From contig OZ038450.1 of the NCBI GenBank assembly GCA_964036195.1, positions 26,724,794-26,788,793 of the forward strand: a stretch of 64,000 nucleotides of DNA, read 5' to 3'. A program made the translations under genes and the position numbers. This document shows positions 42,301 to 52,599 of the stretch, piece by piece. Numbering within the stretch: position 1 is the stretch's first letter; every line of letters starts with the position of its first letter. Origin of the DNA: Sphaerolaimus hirsutus (taxonomy: Eukaryota; Nematoda; Chromadorea; Monhysterida; Sphaerolaimidae). The notes under the pieces are model-generated. The model did not search any database. It was not told the DNA's origin and saw nothing but the letters and a program-made list of their open reading frames with translations.

Positions 42301-42679
42301 CATGTGCATCAGAGGGGTTGAATAAACTCAAAATAACTTTTGTTTTTTCTGACATTGATACGGCTGTATTATACATCTCAAAATTTGTATCGATATCAGA
42401 ATTTGAGTAGACCACAAACGTATTTTTCCATAAAATGTCTGGAATGTCTGAAGGTTTAGTTGGCAATTTTACTTGCAATGCATACATAGATTTCGAAGGG
42501 ATGAATATTGACTTAGTAGCTTTTAATTTTTCTGAAACTAAAACCTTAAAATTATTCTCATTTTCCAAAACTTTTTTTGAACATTCTGTATCCTCTGGTA
42601 AATTAGCTTGACAATCTTTTTCAAGAGCCAGAGGGATAAGCCATGATAATTTTAGAAAGGGCATGACATCTGTCCCCAA
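39311..42679 (-). CDS. Gypsy-like Pol (RT, RNase H, integrase), 5'-truncated
   Basis: This is a minus-strand open frame of 1,122 codons. It starts inside the protease-Pol linker with no ATG. RT motifs include FKLVNLITKID, FSAIDIRHGYYNVAL, LPFGTVNAGATFQ and the catalytic YIDDIL near residue 426. RNase H follows (ECDASSIGLGAVLSQ near 573, then YTDNSGI). Integrase has an HHCC finger (HMGVYASHGG... CRRCTHC, about 810-845), core motifs HIDSMQLN, SDRGTEF and LVERTNRQ, and a C-terminal domain ending KLAKFDSSQ. RT before integrase is the normal Ty3/Gypsy order. The frame has no stop, so the copy is young, but Gag and LTRs are absent here. Confidence 0.93.
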   Translation of the reverse strand: MGTDVMPFLKLSWLIPLALEKDCQANLPEDTECSKKVLENENNFKVLVSEKLKATKSIFIPSKSMYALQVKLPTKPSDIPDILWKNTFVVYSNSDIDTNFEMYNTAVSMSEKTKVILSLFNPSDAHVRVSQGAIVASCEVYRNSCLFQQGKSFHNVLKDDPTMALFGIYRDRANSGVAGKAIALPTPPQSVYDAVDVNSEPPVPKTQLQHFKFILENLPSKSRIDLDSKTQKSFEKLLFDFHDVFACHEYDVGKTGLVTHKIITDPNHPPIKQSVRYEPLRKRAFIHKAISAMLKEGIIEPSDGPWASPITIAPKGTDNFRFCVDFKLVNLITKIDSYPLPRIGELLAELAGNKIFSAIDIRHGYYNVALADEDTRERTSFVCSLGQYRYTRLPFGTVNAGATFQRMMNAMVSGLNENPSKSWCKIYIDDILCCSQTIPEHLIHLTRLFERLRWANLKMQPAKCNLFTSELKYLGHQISAHGISPTPSRVAAMTDQPKVHTKQDLRRFLGKCVYYSHFIPNFSAVSAPLYTALSGVFPKHGSTPFEWTDEMLTAWDLLKHFISSPPVLSHPTYHDDRGFILECDASSIGLGAVLSQQGDDGKIHPISFISKRLSHPHTKYSAAELEALCICWAIRRLADYVEGQKLTVYTDNSGIHQVLRSSAHSKLERWAMFIQDRVTTFKHKPGSMNQVADALSRNPIHEPIFEDDLVGPTEIIKGMAATTTNMVSKPDEFSINWREIQQADSELSHIIISLKNGTLHFSDALLIDGVLYFKAPISSLHFSIWPPKAWQYACLSQAHMGVYASHGGQERTLHLLCEYFAWPGMKDDILDFCRRCTHCMSHKPHRLHPAPLGMVPTPSQPFEILHIDSMQLNPGDKKSKILVVVDSLTRYAIAVPLSSLHATAVSKALFKHIFMVYGAPRVIISDRGTEFCNSEIITLCKNFGVHHKPILPRNPQANSLVERTNRQVRAMMSICQSDYPKFHWKDILPMALLKHNMAMNKVTGCCPFFLVFGHLPHWNLFYTAAKTLDPQLSRILAQNRSDTNRLKYKRYFDERNAVIIHEGDSVMIKNVNSEKMTPRFSGPYIVHEVNTPNLIIKSDRDDTLISVPQRHTWKLAKFDSSQ

Positions 42680-43610
42680 TAATATTCAAAAATGTCATGC
42701 AAAGTGTCAATTGTCATGACAAATGTAAGGTAAAGTGTAAATTGTCATGACATGTAAAAAATAAAGTATCCATTGTCAAATTGTGTCCAAATCTTATGTT
42801 TTATATCTAAATCTTATGTTTTGTATCCAAATTATGTTGTTGTTGAATCCAAATCTTATGTGAACATTTGGATACAAAAACACAAGATTTGGATACAAAA
42901 CATACTATGAATACAAAAACACAAGATTTGGATACACAATTTACACTTTGCATGACATTTGTCATGACAATTGTCACTTCGCTTGAAATTTGACATGACA
43001 CTTGACATTTTGCATGACAATTGACACTTTACTTTACATTTGTAATGACAATTGTCGAATTGCATTACATTTTACAAATGTGCCCAGCACACTCCACTAG
43101 TCCTTCTACTGAAAATGCAAACCATTCTTATCAATAATTGTAACTTTACACTTGCAGCTAGCTAACAATACATACTGCATGCAACTTTTGAAAAGTAAGG
43201 GAAAAATTTGTCACAGATTTTTCATGTACAGGTCTAATTATAACATTTTTCTGGCCTTGCATGCATGATTCTGATTTTTTGTAAAATTTTTGTACAATTT
43301 TTGTAAATTTTTTGTAAAATGTGTCATTTTATTTTATTAATGACTTTTGGGAATAAAATAAAATAAAATGAACAACACAAGAATAAAATAAAAATAAAAT
43401 AAAATAAAATAATTTTTTTAAACAATTTTACTCAAATGAATTTTTATAAAACAAACCCTGCTCTGGGGTAATATTGGTGCCCAGCGATCACAAGCACGAA
43501 CCGCACATGGCCTGTTTTGCACATAGGCCTTTGTGTGAAATGGGTTTCATCCATGTGCGAAACGGGCGTATGTGCGAAACAGGCTTATGTGGGAAACAGT
43601 GCACCCTGGT

Positions 43611-43930
43611 CATAGCGGATTTTGGGGTTAGCATTTTTTGGGGGGGGGGGTCAGCCGGTCAGCACGCGTTAATAACTCGGGAACCGCTTGGCGAAAAATG
43701 TTGAAATTTGGATATGTTATGGTTTCAGGTCGGGGCTAGTATCAAGTCCGACAATTTTTTTCTACGACCCCCCAGACCGGAGATAGGGGGGGTCTATAAA
43801 AACACTGTAATTTGCGTTTTTTTGGGTGTCGCCAAGAACATGCAAACTTTGAACATCAATAGCTCGGTCATTTGTGAACCGATTTTAGTCATTAAAATGT
43901 TAAAATAATCACAAATGTTAAAATAATCAC
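43611..43930. mobile_element. Probable 5'-truncated non-LTR element or SINE
   Basis: This 320-bp insertion is absent from copy 1. It is flanked by a 17-bp duplication AAACAGTGCA(C/T)CCTGGT (43594-43610, 43931-43947; single in copy 1 at 2658-2674). It ends in two tandem copies of ATGTTAAAATAATCACAA. A long variable duplication plus a short tandem tail is typical of target-primed retrotransposition. Confidence 0.75.
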
Positions 43931-44059
43931 AAACAGTGCATCCTGGTGCTGGCGGCACCAATTTGCCTAAGGTGAGTGGCGCCAGTTTTTTGAGTGGCCC
44001 GTTTTTCCTAGCGCTTTTCCATCACTAGCCCCACGAACACGATGCCAAATCAAACTTAC

Positions 44060-44347
44060 TATAAGAAGGATCGTAGGTAATCCACAGATCATGCGGTATC
44101 ATGGTACCATCAGAAAAGTGCCATCTATTCCTGTTTCTGGTTCCACCAACGCTGTTGGGATGTCCATCCACCCAATGTTGGTCACCGGCTAATTCATACG
44201 TGAATTTTTGTATCTCCTTCGAACTGATGATTGGAAGTTTGCCCTTGACTTTTTCGCACATTAGTTTGGCTTGATTGCATGAAAATCCGTATCGGATCTT
44301 GAAGATCTTTGCACATCGGCGCGTTCCAGGCAGTACGTGACACAAAT
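44060..44347 (-). CDS. C-type lectin-like domain exon (copy 2)
   Basis: This is the paralogue or allele of 2786-3073, with the same splice sites, phases and length (288 bp). Differences cluster in one short patch (FKIRYGFSCNQ here, FHQEVEFSCND in copy 1), with scattered V/A, A/V and V/L changes elsewhere. Key cysteines, HWVDG and NRWHFSDG are kept. No downstream exon completing the fold was found here either. Confidence 0.72.
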
Positions 44348-44400
44348 CTGCGCCAAAGTTGTCACAGTTTTTTTCAGTCACAACCGAACTTTTTTCAAAC

Positions 44401-44589
44401 TACCGTATTTTTTCTAATAGAACGGCATCATACACCAATAGAATGGCACCTCCAAGAGAACGGCAGGTTTTGGCACGTTTTTGCACTCACAAAAACTATA
44501 GAGTGGCAGTATCCAAATCTCCAATAGAATGACAGGTAAAAATATGATGAAAAATAGAACGGCACTCTTCTATTGGAAGAAACACGGTA
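44401..44589. repeat. Fold-back MITE family b (copy 2)
   Basis: The ends are TACCGTATTTTTTCTAATAG and TTGGAAGAAACACGGTA. It is the equivalent of 3127-3315 in the lectin gene intron. Confidence 0.85.
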
Positions 44590-44790
44590 TAGGTATATGT
44601 AGGTATATCAAATATTGTTTGATTCACCCACCCCCGGGGTTGGAATTTCAAAATTTTCAGGTTCAGGAAATGGTTTTCATTTAGGTTATTTTAATTTCTT
44701 TTTATTCAGTAAAGAGTACATTTAAAAGTGAAAAAGAAAAGTAAAATGACAAATGGCAAGTTAAAAGTAGCGCTATTTGCTTCTAGGTAC

Positions 44791-45498
44791 CAGAGTTGTT
44801 AAAATACCGGTATTTTTGGAAAGCGTAAGCGTATGCGTAAATACACTTTCCAAATTTTGAGTATGGATACTGAAAGCGTAAGGTATTTTTAAAATACCTA
44901 GGAAAGCGTAAATAAAAGCGTAAGCGTAAAAATGTTTTAGAGGCTTTTTGCTCAGTGAATTCTTTCCAAATCAAGCTCTCTGTGACATTTTATGGATGTC
45001 CACTTAGTATAGTCTGCCCTCATATTTTGTTTGGTTATTCATCCGTAGCAACACTTTAGTTATCCTCATCTTCTAACGTGGAGTTAGTGCTGTCAACGGC
45101 GATAAAATCATCGTCGGGATCCATTTTCAGCAACAAAATTTCTAATCTGAAGCCACGATTTTGCTCGATGACACAGTACATATTCACAAGACATTCATAT
45201 TGTGACACAATTTGTACAATGTGCCACTTTTTCCAGTGCATTACTGCACACACGCAGTCATTTTTTTTTGGTACGCAGTCTCGTTCACTCCGTGTGTTTT
45301 TGTGGTTTTACGCTTTTTCAAAAGCGTAAAACTAAACTGTGTGAAAAGCTTTTTTACGCTTTTAGTACCCAGGTATTTTGGCCGGGAAAGCGTAAAAAAG
45401 TGTACGGGTATTTTACGAAAGTGTAAGCGTAAGCGTAAGTATAAATACCCATTTACCCGGGTATTTCGGGTAAGCGTAAATACGCTTTCGCAACTCTG
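44791..45498. mobile_element. hAT-type MITE family F6 (AAGCGTAA words), recent
   Basis: The ends are CAGAGTTGTTAAAATACC and CGCTTTCGCAACTCTG. The target duplication CTAGGTAC is perfect (44783-44790, 45499-45506) and a single copy remains at the empty site in copy 1 (3510-3517). The outer 150-200 bp on each side are AAAGCGTAAGCG words. The middle carries a minus-strand frame with an ATG in good context (AAAATGG) that reads MDPDDDFIAVDSTNSTLEDE before a stop at 45056, perhaps a relic of a transposase first exon. Confidence 0.95.
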
Positions 45499-45556
45499 CT
45501 AGGTACTGACGCAATTGAAGGGCGCAGAGTGCCTTGGCACGTTTTCTACCACTCAC

Positions 45557-45778
45557 CAGTGGGTTCCGTTTTGGCTTCTGTTGTGGGTTCCTCATTGGCT
45601 TCTGTTGTGGGTTCCTTTTTGGCTTCTGTTGTGGGTTCCGTTTTGGCTTCTGTTGTGGGTTCCTTTTTGACTTCTGTTGTGGGTTCCTTTTTGGCTTCTG
45701 TTGTGGGTTCCTTTTTGGCTTCTGTTGTGGGTTCCGTTTTGGCTTCTGTTGTGGGTTCCTCATTGGCTTCGGTTGTGG
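45557..45778 (-). CDS. Octapeptide-repeat exon of lectin gene (copy 2)
   Basis: This is the equivalent of 3568-4128 but only 222 bp (about 9 units). The acceptor is GACAG (exon starts at 45778) and the donor GTGAGT follows CCCACTG. The last non-repeat residues seen in copy 1 (about TTEQLKPGG) are deleted, yet the donor and phase 1 are kept. The units encode TTEAKKEP, TTEAKTEP and TTEVKKEP. The F6 element (44791-45498) lies in the intron between this exon and the lectin exon. Confidence 0.62.
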
Positions 45779-46094
45779 CTGTCAATTGTGAATATTGACT
45801 TACCATATGTCTTTGAAATACCCTCATGGGGTTAATGTCCTCAGAGTGCAAATTTTGAGAGGGGTGATTCAAGGGGGCTTAATCGAGGGGTTATTATTTT
45901 GCCAGAAAAACGAACATACCAACGTAAATATAGATAGCTAAACAAACTAGTCTGTGTAGCTGTGATGCAAAGTTGCCCCAATAATTAAACCATGTAAAAT
46001 ACATTGCATACATTATGTACCAAGTTCAAGATGGGGGTATTCCGAGGGGGGGGGGGTATTTTTTTCCGCAGCTCTATTGACGTGAAAAGCGTCA

Positions 46095-46320
46095 GAACTT
46101 TGGCATCAAGCGCAAAAAGCGCCATGGCGCTTTTACATTACACATTACTGCTGAGTAGTGATGGAATGGCGCCATGGCACTGGCGCCATTCAATGGCGCC
46201 AAAGGGCGCCAGCGCCATGGCGCCATTGGCACTTGGCATTCTCTGGCACCTGGCACCCTTATTTTGAATGGCACCATGGCGTTCTTGGCAGTTGGTTGGT
46301 TGGCGCCATTTTGTACGAGT
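46095..46320. mobile_element. GCGCCA-word (F4-type) arrays (copy 2)
   Basis: Equivalent of the block at 4470-4830 but shorter. TAGTGATGGAATGGCGCC at 46156 is a proper F4 left end, preceded by CTGCTGAG. No right end with the same octamer was found. Confidence 0.6.
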
Positions 46321-46388
46321 GCGAATACTTATAAACTTGGCACATGTCCAAGTTGCTTGCATTTCATGCAAACAAGTTTAAAGACGCA

Positions 46389-46533
46389 AGATTTCTGTTC
46401 GCGTCAGCGTTCGCGTTCGAATCCAATTAAGCGACCGCAAATGGCCGCTAATGGCGTCCCCCATATTTACTAGTTGAAACTTGTGTTGACTTAATCGCAT
46501 TCTGGGCCATTATCGGTGACGCGAACAGAAATC
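46389..46533. mobile_element. Short TIR element (copy 2)
   Basis: This is the equivalent of 4915-5058, with ends GATTTCTGTTCGCGTCA and GACGCGAACAGAAATC. Confidence 0.7.
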
Positions 46534-49038
46534 GTGTGTATTTAATCTTTTTGGTATGAAACGCAAGGAATTTGAACGTGTGCCAAATTCATACTTCATT
46601 ACCTTTTTGGAGGAATTTGTCTGGGCTGTGACGATAAGATCCGACCTAAGGCCTTACAATCCGATTTTCTATAACGATATGCCTATCAAATTCATATCTT
46701 TGTCGTATAAAAGTTGGATAGAATAAAATGTATCGTGAACTGAATGGAATCCGTCCATTCAAGTTCTAAATTTAAAAACAAACGTCATCGGTAACCAAGG
46801 GCCGAATCACTGATTAGTTTCATATCCGCTGAGTTTACTTATAAAATTCACCAACTTTCTTCTAAAAATTTGAAACATCACTTGATGAATTCATCTTCTC
46901 CTCTGACTTTTCGTAAACAGTATTTCATGTCTAATTTTTTTTGTTTGTCACAACATTTTCACTTAAAGGTAGCATAAAAATGTAAACTCAACCTAAAAAT
47001 GGATTGCATTTGTAGGAATCGCCAGTTCAATGCTGTCTGATGTATCCACATGGGCCATTACAAATATTTATAAGTCCACAATAAAAAAAATACACTCATT
47101 ATTATGAATTCATTATTTTTTTACCCCCATTGTGTGTCATTTTAAAGCTGATTTTTAAATTGAAACAATCTTAAGCTGCTTAACTAAAAAAATTTTCCCC
47201 AGCCCACTATTACACCCGCAACACCCCCTTAAAACACATGCCCTCATACAACTTTTCAATATAAATACGTATTTTATTCATTGTTTGTTTAAATTCAAAG
47301 TTTCCTTGCTTTTTTGCTTTTTAAATACATTAGAAAAATGGTTAAATACACTGTTTATCATTTAACAATCTAGACACCCCCAACGAGTCTGGTAGCCAAG
47401 CGGTTTACATGCCAAGCAAGCGTACTGTGAGTAAAATTGGGTGTCCAAAAATTTTGAAAAATTGTAAATTTGGCTAAAAATGTTTATATGTGGTTTGTTA
47501 GTGAATTCATGTAACAGAAAACAATTATTGGTGTAAACTTCCAAGCTTATAATTCTTTAAACAATTCAGCATTACTTTGATGTTGGTTTTGGGCGATTTG
47601 GTAGCAAATGTGGTGTTTGCGTGTACATACGAGGGGCGTCTACGTCTACACGGTGGTGCCCTATTTTTGTGTGTGTCAAGTTGGCCAAGACAGGATAAAA
47701 TGGAGGTACTGAGAATCTGTCAAAGTTAACTGTGATGTAGTATAAATAGGTATTTTAGTATTTTTTATTTTTGAAACTTTTTGACATTTTTACCAAGTTG
47801 AGATCTATTTATCTAGAGATATGGTGGTATATTTTGCAAAAATGATGTGGCAATATTTTATTTGGAGGGCTAAAAAGATAGGAATTGAGTGCAGTCCAGA
47901 TTGCATAAAAGTATTTTAATTAGCTATCAAAAAAATGTTATCGTTGTCACATGAAGTAGTGCGTAAATGGTCAGTGGCCGTTGAGGACACATAACATTTG
48001 CTGCAAAAAGTAAATGAAAAAGTTTGATGGCACCATGACAGTGAATCTAGTGTGGATTGTACATTGCCGAGATTGGGTTAGTTGATTTCAATGCGATTTT
48101 ACAGAGTATGCTGAACTATAGTTGGTGTGGTGGTGCTTGGTGTTGAGATCAGAGGCAATTAAAAGAATTGAGTTGAACTCAACAAACATGACCCCATGTT
48201 TAAATGCCTACTCCCTTGGTTTGCTAAGAGCAGCCCAGTCTGCCGATCTCACCGAAACATGCACCCATACAGTGACAAAAGTACTCATTTTTATTGAGCA
48301 GTAGGTTTTGTGTGTGGCTTTGTACAATGTGCATGGGACTGATGGTCATGGTTGTCTCAGTTGGTAGCAGATGAGTGGTGTAGCAGCAGGGTGGTTAAAA
48401 AGTGTCTTTGATTGTCAGTGGCTGTTGCGTTTTGGCATGTGGCAATGGTTTCATTGAGAGTTTACATGTAGTTCATAAAAAGGTGTGATTTGGACATGCA
48501 TTCATTTTCCTTGTTAATTTAAGTTGAAGTTGACAAACTGCCAATCATTTGCTTTGAGTTATACCGATCCCATATCTATGTTATTTGTTTAATTTACAAT
48601 TTTATGTGTTCGAAACTTTTTATTAAGTTAAGTAGAAAATAGGTAAAACTCTTACATTGTATTTTTTCTCATTTTATTTCATTTTTCTCAGCATCATTGT
48701 TATTTTCTTAATTTTGTTACGTTACCTAATCCCAGTTCTAAAATGTGTATTTCTTTTTTCCTCAAACTGATAAGTTGGCTGGCATTTAGATATGTAAAAA
48801 TATTGATGCAAATTTTGTATCCGATTTTATGTGAACAAAGAGTTGAAATAATAATGCCACTCATTTCTAGATATTAGTGAGTTTTGATAGTGGAAAAGGT
48901 GATTCTGGTCGTTTTTGTTGTTTATCAGTTAAATGGAATTTCCGCTAGTTTTCTTTATTAGTACCGTAGTATTCTAAGTTTCCTTGACAGTCAGTGTGGA
49001 TAGAAATTCGCTCGCCTTACCGGTATCCTAATTTTATT
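46534..49038. other. Duplicated AT-rich DNA with the BEL empty site
   Basis: Collinear with 5059-5721 plus 18344-20257. The BEL/Pao target ACAAT is single here at 47165-47169. No gene I can support; the frame at 48122-48304 is a broken version of 19324-19617. Confidence 0.6.
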
Positions 49039-49521
49039 ATGGATTACACTTATGACATTTTGTCGTTGTGCATAAATAATATGTGTGCTTCTTACGCTTT
49101 GGATATCAATGCCATGTTCGTTTATTACGTACTTTTTCTGCTGATGGGCTTATTGTTTGCTGGTTTATTCGCATCTTTTATTGCCATGTGTTTCCCTGTG
49201 CGTGGTGGTGGTTTTGGTATCTCTGTTGAATTTGCCAAATAATTTTTGAATTACGCGCCAGATTTTCAGTGTTTTTTTCGCGCAAAAGTCAGTTTCTATA
49301 GTTTTTCCGATTCTCTCTATTTTCTCGTGCTCATTCCGTGTGAATCTTTTGTGTGTGTGATCGACATATCCGTGACGCCAGGAGTAATTTTTGGTATGCC
49401 TGAATTGAAATTCCACTTGGCTATTGAATCGTTTGTGGGTCATTGGCTTGTGGTTTGTGCAAGCGGAGTCTGGACTTGTATTATGTTGATGCTTATAAAA
49501 GCTTACCGTTATTTGGAGTAG
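49039..49521 (+). CDS. Small hydrophobic ORF pair with in-frame TAA (copy 2)
   Basis: The ATG at 49039 opens 67 codons (MDYTYDILSLC..., one strong helix VYYVLFLLMGLLFAGLF) ending in TAA at 49240-49242. The same frame continues for 93 codons to 49521 with two more hydrophobic segments (SLYFLVLIPCESFVCVI, LVVCASGVWTCIMLMLI). The TAA is present in both duplicate copies. Either the first frame is a complete small membrane protein, or a longer three-helix protein carries an old nonsense mutation or is read through. AATAAA follows at 49644-49649. No known family recognised. Confidence 0.4.
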
Positions 49522-49967
49522 TGGAATTCAGTTTTCGGAAGTTTTATTTTTTGAAGTCTGTTCCGAGGGTTTTAACACGCTCTTGAAGTTGTTTCCTATG
49601 CTGTACCTTCCTGAAGTGTGATTCTGAGTCTTAAAATCACCTAAATAAAATATTTTCTAAAAAAACTTCGGACCCCTTGGTGTAAATTGGACATTCAACT
49701 AACTTATCGCGTTGATACAAACGTCATTTGCTAACGAGCTAACTAATTTGACGTAACGTACACCTGTGAACTCATTTTGGTGGGTCACCATTGTGCCGTT
49801 GCGATTCAATCAGTAGTCGATCTTCCGTTGCCTTACTTTGAAACTCAATCAAAAGTGCAGTTAGAACGTGAAAAGTAGGAGATCGGTAAAACTTGGCACA
49901 GCGCCAGATTAAAATTGGTTGAGTAAAAAGTAGTTGAGTGAAAATTCATGACACTATGCCTTGGGGG

Positions 49968-51017
49968 CAGGGTTGGCAAAATCGCAGAAAAAAATAAAAT
50001 AAAATGGAAAATTTAAGAATAAAATAAAATAAAATAAAATAAAATGGGAAATTTCAAAATAAAAATAAAAATTGTAAAAAAAATTGAATTTTTGTAAAAT
50101 TGTATACAAATTCATATTTTCGTAAAAATTGTATAAAAATTCACATTTTTTGTAAAAAATTTATCTTGTTGCTTGGTTCACCCTGTTGTTGCTTGGTTCA
50201 CCTTGTTGCTTGGTTCACCCTTGTTCAACCTGTTTATTCACAGAACAGGGGCAGTCCCAATCCCTATAAAGTGTCAAATAGCATATGAAATGCCATGCAA
50301 AGTGTCCATTGCTGACAATGGCAGACAAATGACAAAATGTCCATGACAAATGCTAAGTAAAGTGTCAATTGTCATGAAAAAGTGGAAACTGTCAAGCAAA
50401 TTGTATCCAAATCTTACATTTTGTATCCAAATATTGTTGTTGTTGTATCTAAATCTTATGTGAACATTTGCATACAAAAACATAAGATTCAGATACCAAA
50501 ACATAATATTCAGATACACAATTGACATTTTGCATGACATGACAATTGACACTTTGCTTGACATTTTAGATGTCAATTGACTCTTAGTTTACATTTACCA
50601 TGGCAATTGACACTTTGCTTGACATTTGAGATGTCAATTGACTCTTTACTTACATTTTACAAATGCGCCCAGCACACTACAGCAGTCCTACTGAAAATGC
50701 AAACCATCATTATCAATAATTGTAACTTAACACTTGCAACTAGCTAACAACTAGCTGCAACTTTTGCATAGTAATGGAAAAATTTGTCACATGTTTTTCA
50801 TGTTTAGGTCTTATTATAACATTTTTCTGGCATTGCATGGAAGATTTTGATTTTTTTGTAAAATTTCTGTAAAATTTTTGTACAATTTTTGAAAAATGGT
50901 CCATTTAATCATTTTATAAACATTTTGAAATAAAATAAATTGAAACAAGAATGAAATAAAAATATAATACATTTTTATACAATTTGTATACAAATGATTT
51001 TTATCAAACCAACCCTG
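49968..51017. mobile_element. hAT-type MITE family F1 (copy 2)
   Basis: The ends are CAGGGTTGGCAAAATC and AAACCAACCCTG. Target sites are CTTGGGGG (49960-49967) and CTTGGAGG (51018-51025). The outer AATAAAAT and TTTTGTAAAA words surround a TGTCAATTG-word, partly palindromic centre. A GCTTGGTTCACC motif is tandemly repeated near 50170-50220. Confidence 0.93.
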
Positions 51018-51618
51018 CTTGGAGGTATATCTTTCTGGCACTTTTGCATTAGAACAACATCGCAGTGAATGACATTTGGCTTGGCTTAACTAATTTTTCA
51101 TTATTGTTCCATTCTCAACCGAAATCATACCAAAAACCAACCCTTCACCTAAATCAATTGGCTCGCCATCACTAACCGATATATTCTATTGGATTTTCAT
51201 TATGTGCATAACACAAAACTGTTTGTTTGTTCCGATCAGTAAAAATTTCCAGTCTGTAAAAAAACAATTAATAGGTATATTTATTTTAAATACTTGCATA
51301 TACTTATTGTATTTCTTCTAATAGAAGGGTGTTGCTCCATTTTTTCATCAACTTTTTTTACCTGCCATCCTATTTTTTCACACATTTTTATGCCTATTGA
51401 TTTTTGGTAGATTGTAATGATTATGAATCAAAAATCATCAAATTGAGCAGCACTTCCTGACAGGAATCCACTCACTTTTCACCAACATGCACATGACATT
51501 TACCAGCCTTTTGGTCAATTGTCACAGCATTGGAGCCAGCAACCTGGTACATTTCCTGGTGCCAATTCCACAAGTGGACAACTGACAAGAAAAGTGGTAA
51601 GTGGTAATTTTAACCTGG

Positions 51619-51735
51619 TACCGTATTTCTTCTAATAAAAGGGCACCCTTCTATTTTTTTGGGACTTTTTACCTGCCCTTCTATTGGAGACGCCCTTCTA
51701 TTGGAGACTGCCCTTCTATTAGAAGAAATACAGTA
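51619..51735. repeat. Fold-back MITE family b (copy 2)
   Basis: Equivalent of 22855-22971. A half copy of the same family lies at 51305-51370. The stretches 51018-51304 and 51736-51992 hold no supported gene. Confidence 0.85.
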
Positions 51736-51992
51736 TCTGGATTTTGATTTGAAAGTTGCACTGTGTTTCCCAAAGGATAATCTATTTTCTCCAATATATT
51801 CTAGCAGTGGCCCTGGCAATGATTTTTGGGAGATGAATTCTGTGGTTTTTGAACAATCTGTGATTTTGGTCTGCTTGCAGTGTGCACAAATGTAATTCTC
51901 TGCTCATGTAGACATGCATAAATGTTTTATGTTTTGCTTATTCTTAGACCTTGAAAAACAGTATTTAAAAAGCCACCTACACAAATGACAAC

Positions 51993-52263
51993 TACCATAT
52001 TTCCTCGAAATACCCGCCGGGGGTTTATTCTTTCAGAGCGAAAATTTTGAGAGAAAAACGTGAACAATGCAACAATAACCACCATTTATAAGTTTTTACA
52101 GCCTTATATAAGGATGTAGATGGTATAAACGATGTTCTAACGTAACACAGTAAGTGTTTTGGACGTCTGTTATGCATTTCCCGGACCACAAATTCATAGT
52201 GCCCATTTTGAGGGGGGGTATTTCGAGGGGGGGGGTATTTCAAGGAAATAAAAATAATACGGT
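51993..52263. repeat. Fold-back MITE family a (copy 2)
   Basis: Equivalent of 23229-23483, with better kept right end GGGGGTATTTCAAGG...TACGGTA. Confidence 0.8.
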
Positions 52264-52293
52264 ATGTGCCACTAGCAGTGTTTTCACTTTTCG

Positions 52294-52518
52294 TTAATGT
52301 CTCTTGACTACTAGCAGAATTGGCACCCGGAGGCAAATGTGCTCCAATTGTTCTACTGTCGGGGAGTTCCCAACAGTAATTGTAACATTTAACGTGTTGT
52401 TCTGTATTGCCTTGTTGTGTGAACATTCCAAAGTCCTGCCAACGAAACTGGATAGAGAGTAGACAAAGGAAGGCGACGTACACAGCTGTACTACCAGAAA
52501 TGCTTTTAGTAGAAGCAT
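52294..52518 (-). CDS. Possible signal-peptide exon (copy 2)
   Basis: Equivalent of 23520-23738. The ATG at 52518 starts MLLLKAFLVVQLCTSPSF, followed by two cysteines and NNT and NVT sites. Changes from copy 1 include F to S, V to P, Q to E and S to P. An overlapping minus frame runs 177 codons (52025-52558), but this depends on a MITE and is probably a shadow. Confidence 0.28.
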   Translation of the reverse strand: MLLLKAFLVVQLCTSPSFVYSLSSFVGRTLECSHNKAIQNNTLNVTITVGNSPTVEQLEHICLRVPILLVVKRH

Positions 52519-52599
52519 AGTTATGGTTTTTCTGGTATGGCTGAATGAAATATAACACAGTGGAACTAAAATTTTATGTTGAACTTTGCCTACTGTTGG

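Larger units (their letters stand above)
37476..42688. mobile_element. Rearranged Gypsy-like insertion without LTRs
   Basis: The 5.2 kb block has three parts: a plus-strand Gag-end and protease segment (37476-38385), a plus-strand spliced coiled-coil gene piece (about 38346-39179), and a minus-strand Pol (39311-42679). About 200 bp encoding GTDVMPFLKL to SMYALQ occur twice, inverted: at about 38187-38385 and at 42479-42680, the extreme right end. No terminal repeats and no polypurine or primer site were recognised. The source element would have had protease and Pol in one direction, so one part has been inverted. Confidence 0.88.
37188..43460. mobile_element. hAT-type MITE F1 split by the Gypsy-like insertion (copy 2)
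   Basis: This is the same element as 1489-2523, with the left end CAGGGTTGGCAAAATC intact and the right end ACAAACCCTG. A 5.2 kb block (37476-42688) was inserted at an AAAATGT site in its TGTCATG-word section. The rest of F1 resumes at 42689. Confidence 0.85.

Noticed and set aside
37476-42688. LINE-type twin-priming inversion as origin of the Gypsy-like block
   Set aside because: Twin priming inverts the 5' part and leaves the 3' part forward with a poly(A) or tail at the outer edge. Here the 5' part is forward relative to the block's left end, and the inverted overlap lies at the outer right edge.
52025-52558. 177-codon minus frame in copy 2
   Set aside because: The extension past the copy 1 frame depends on a family a MITE and is not kept in copy 1.
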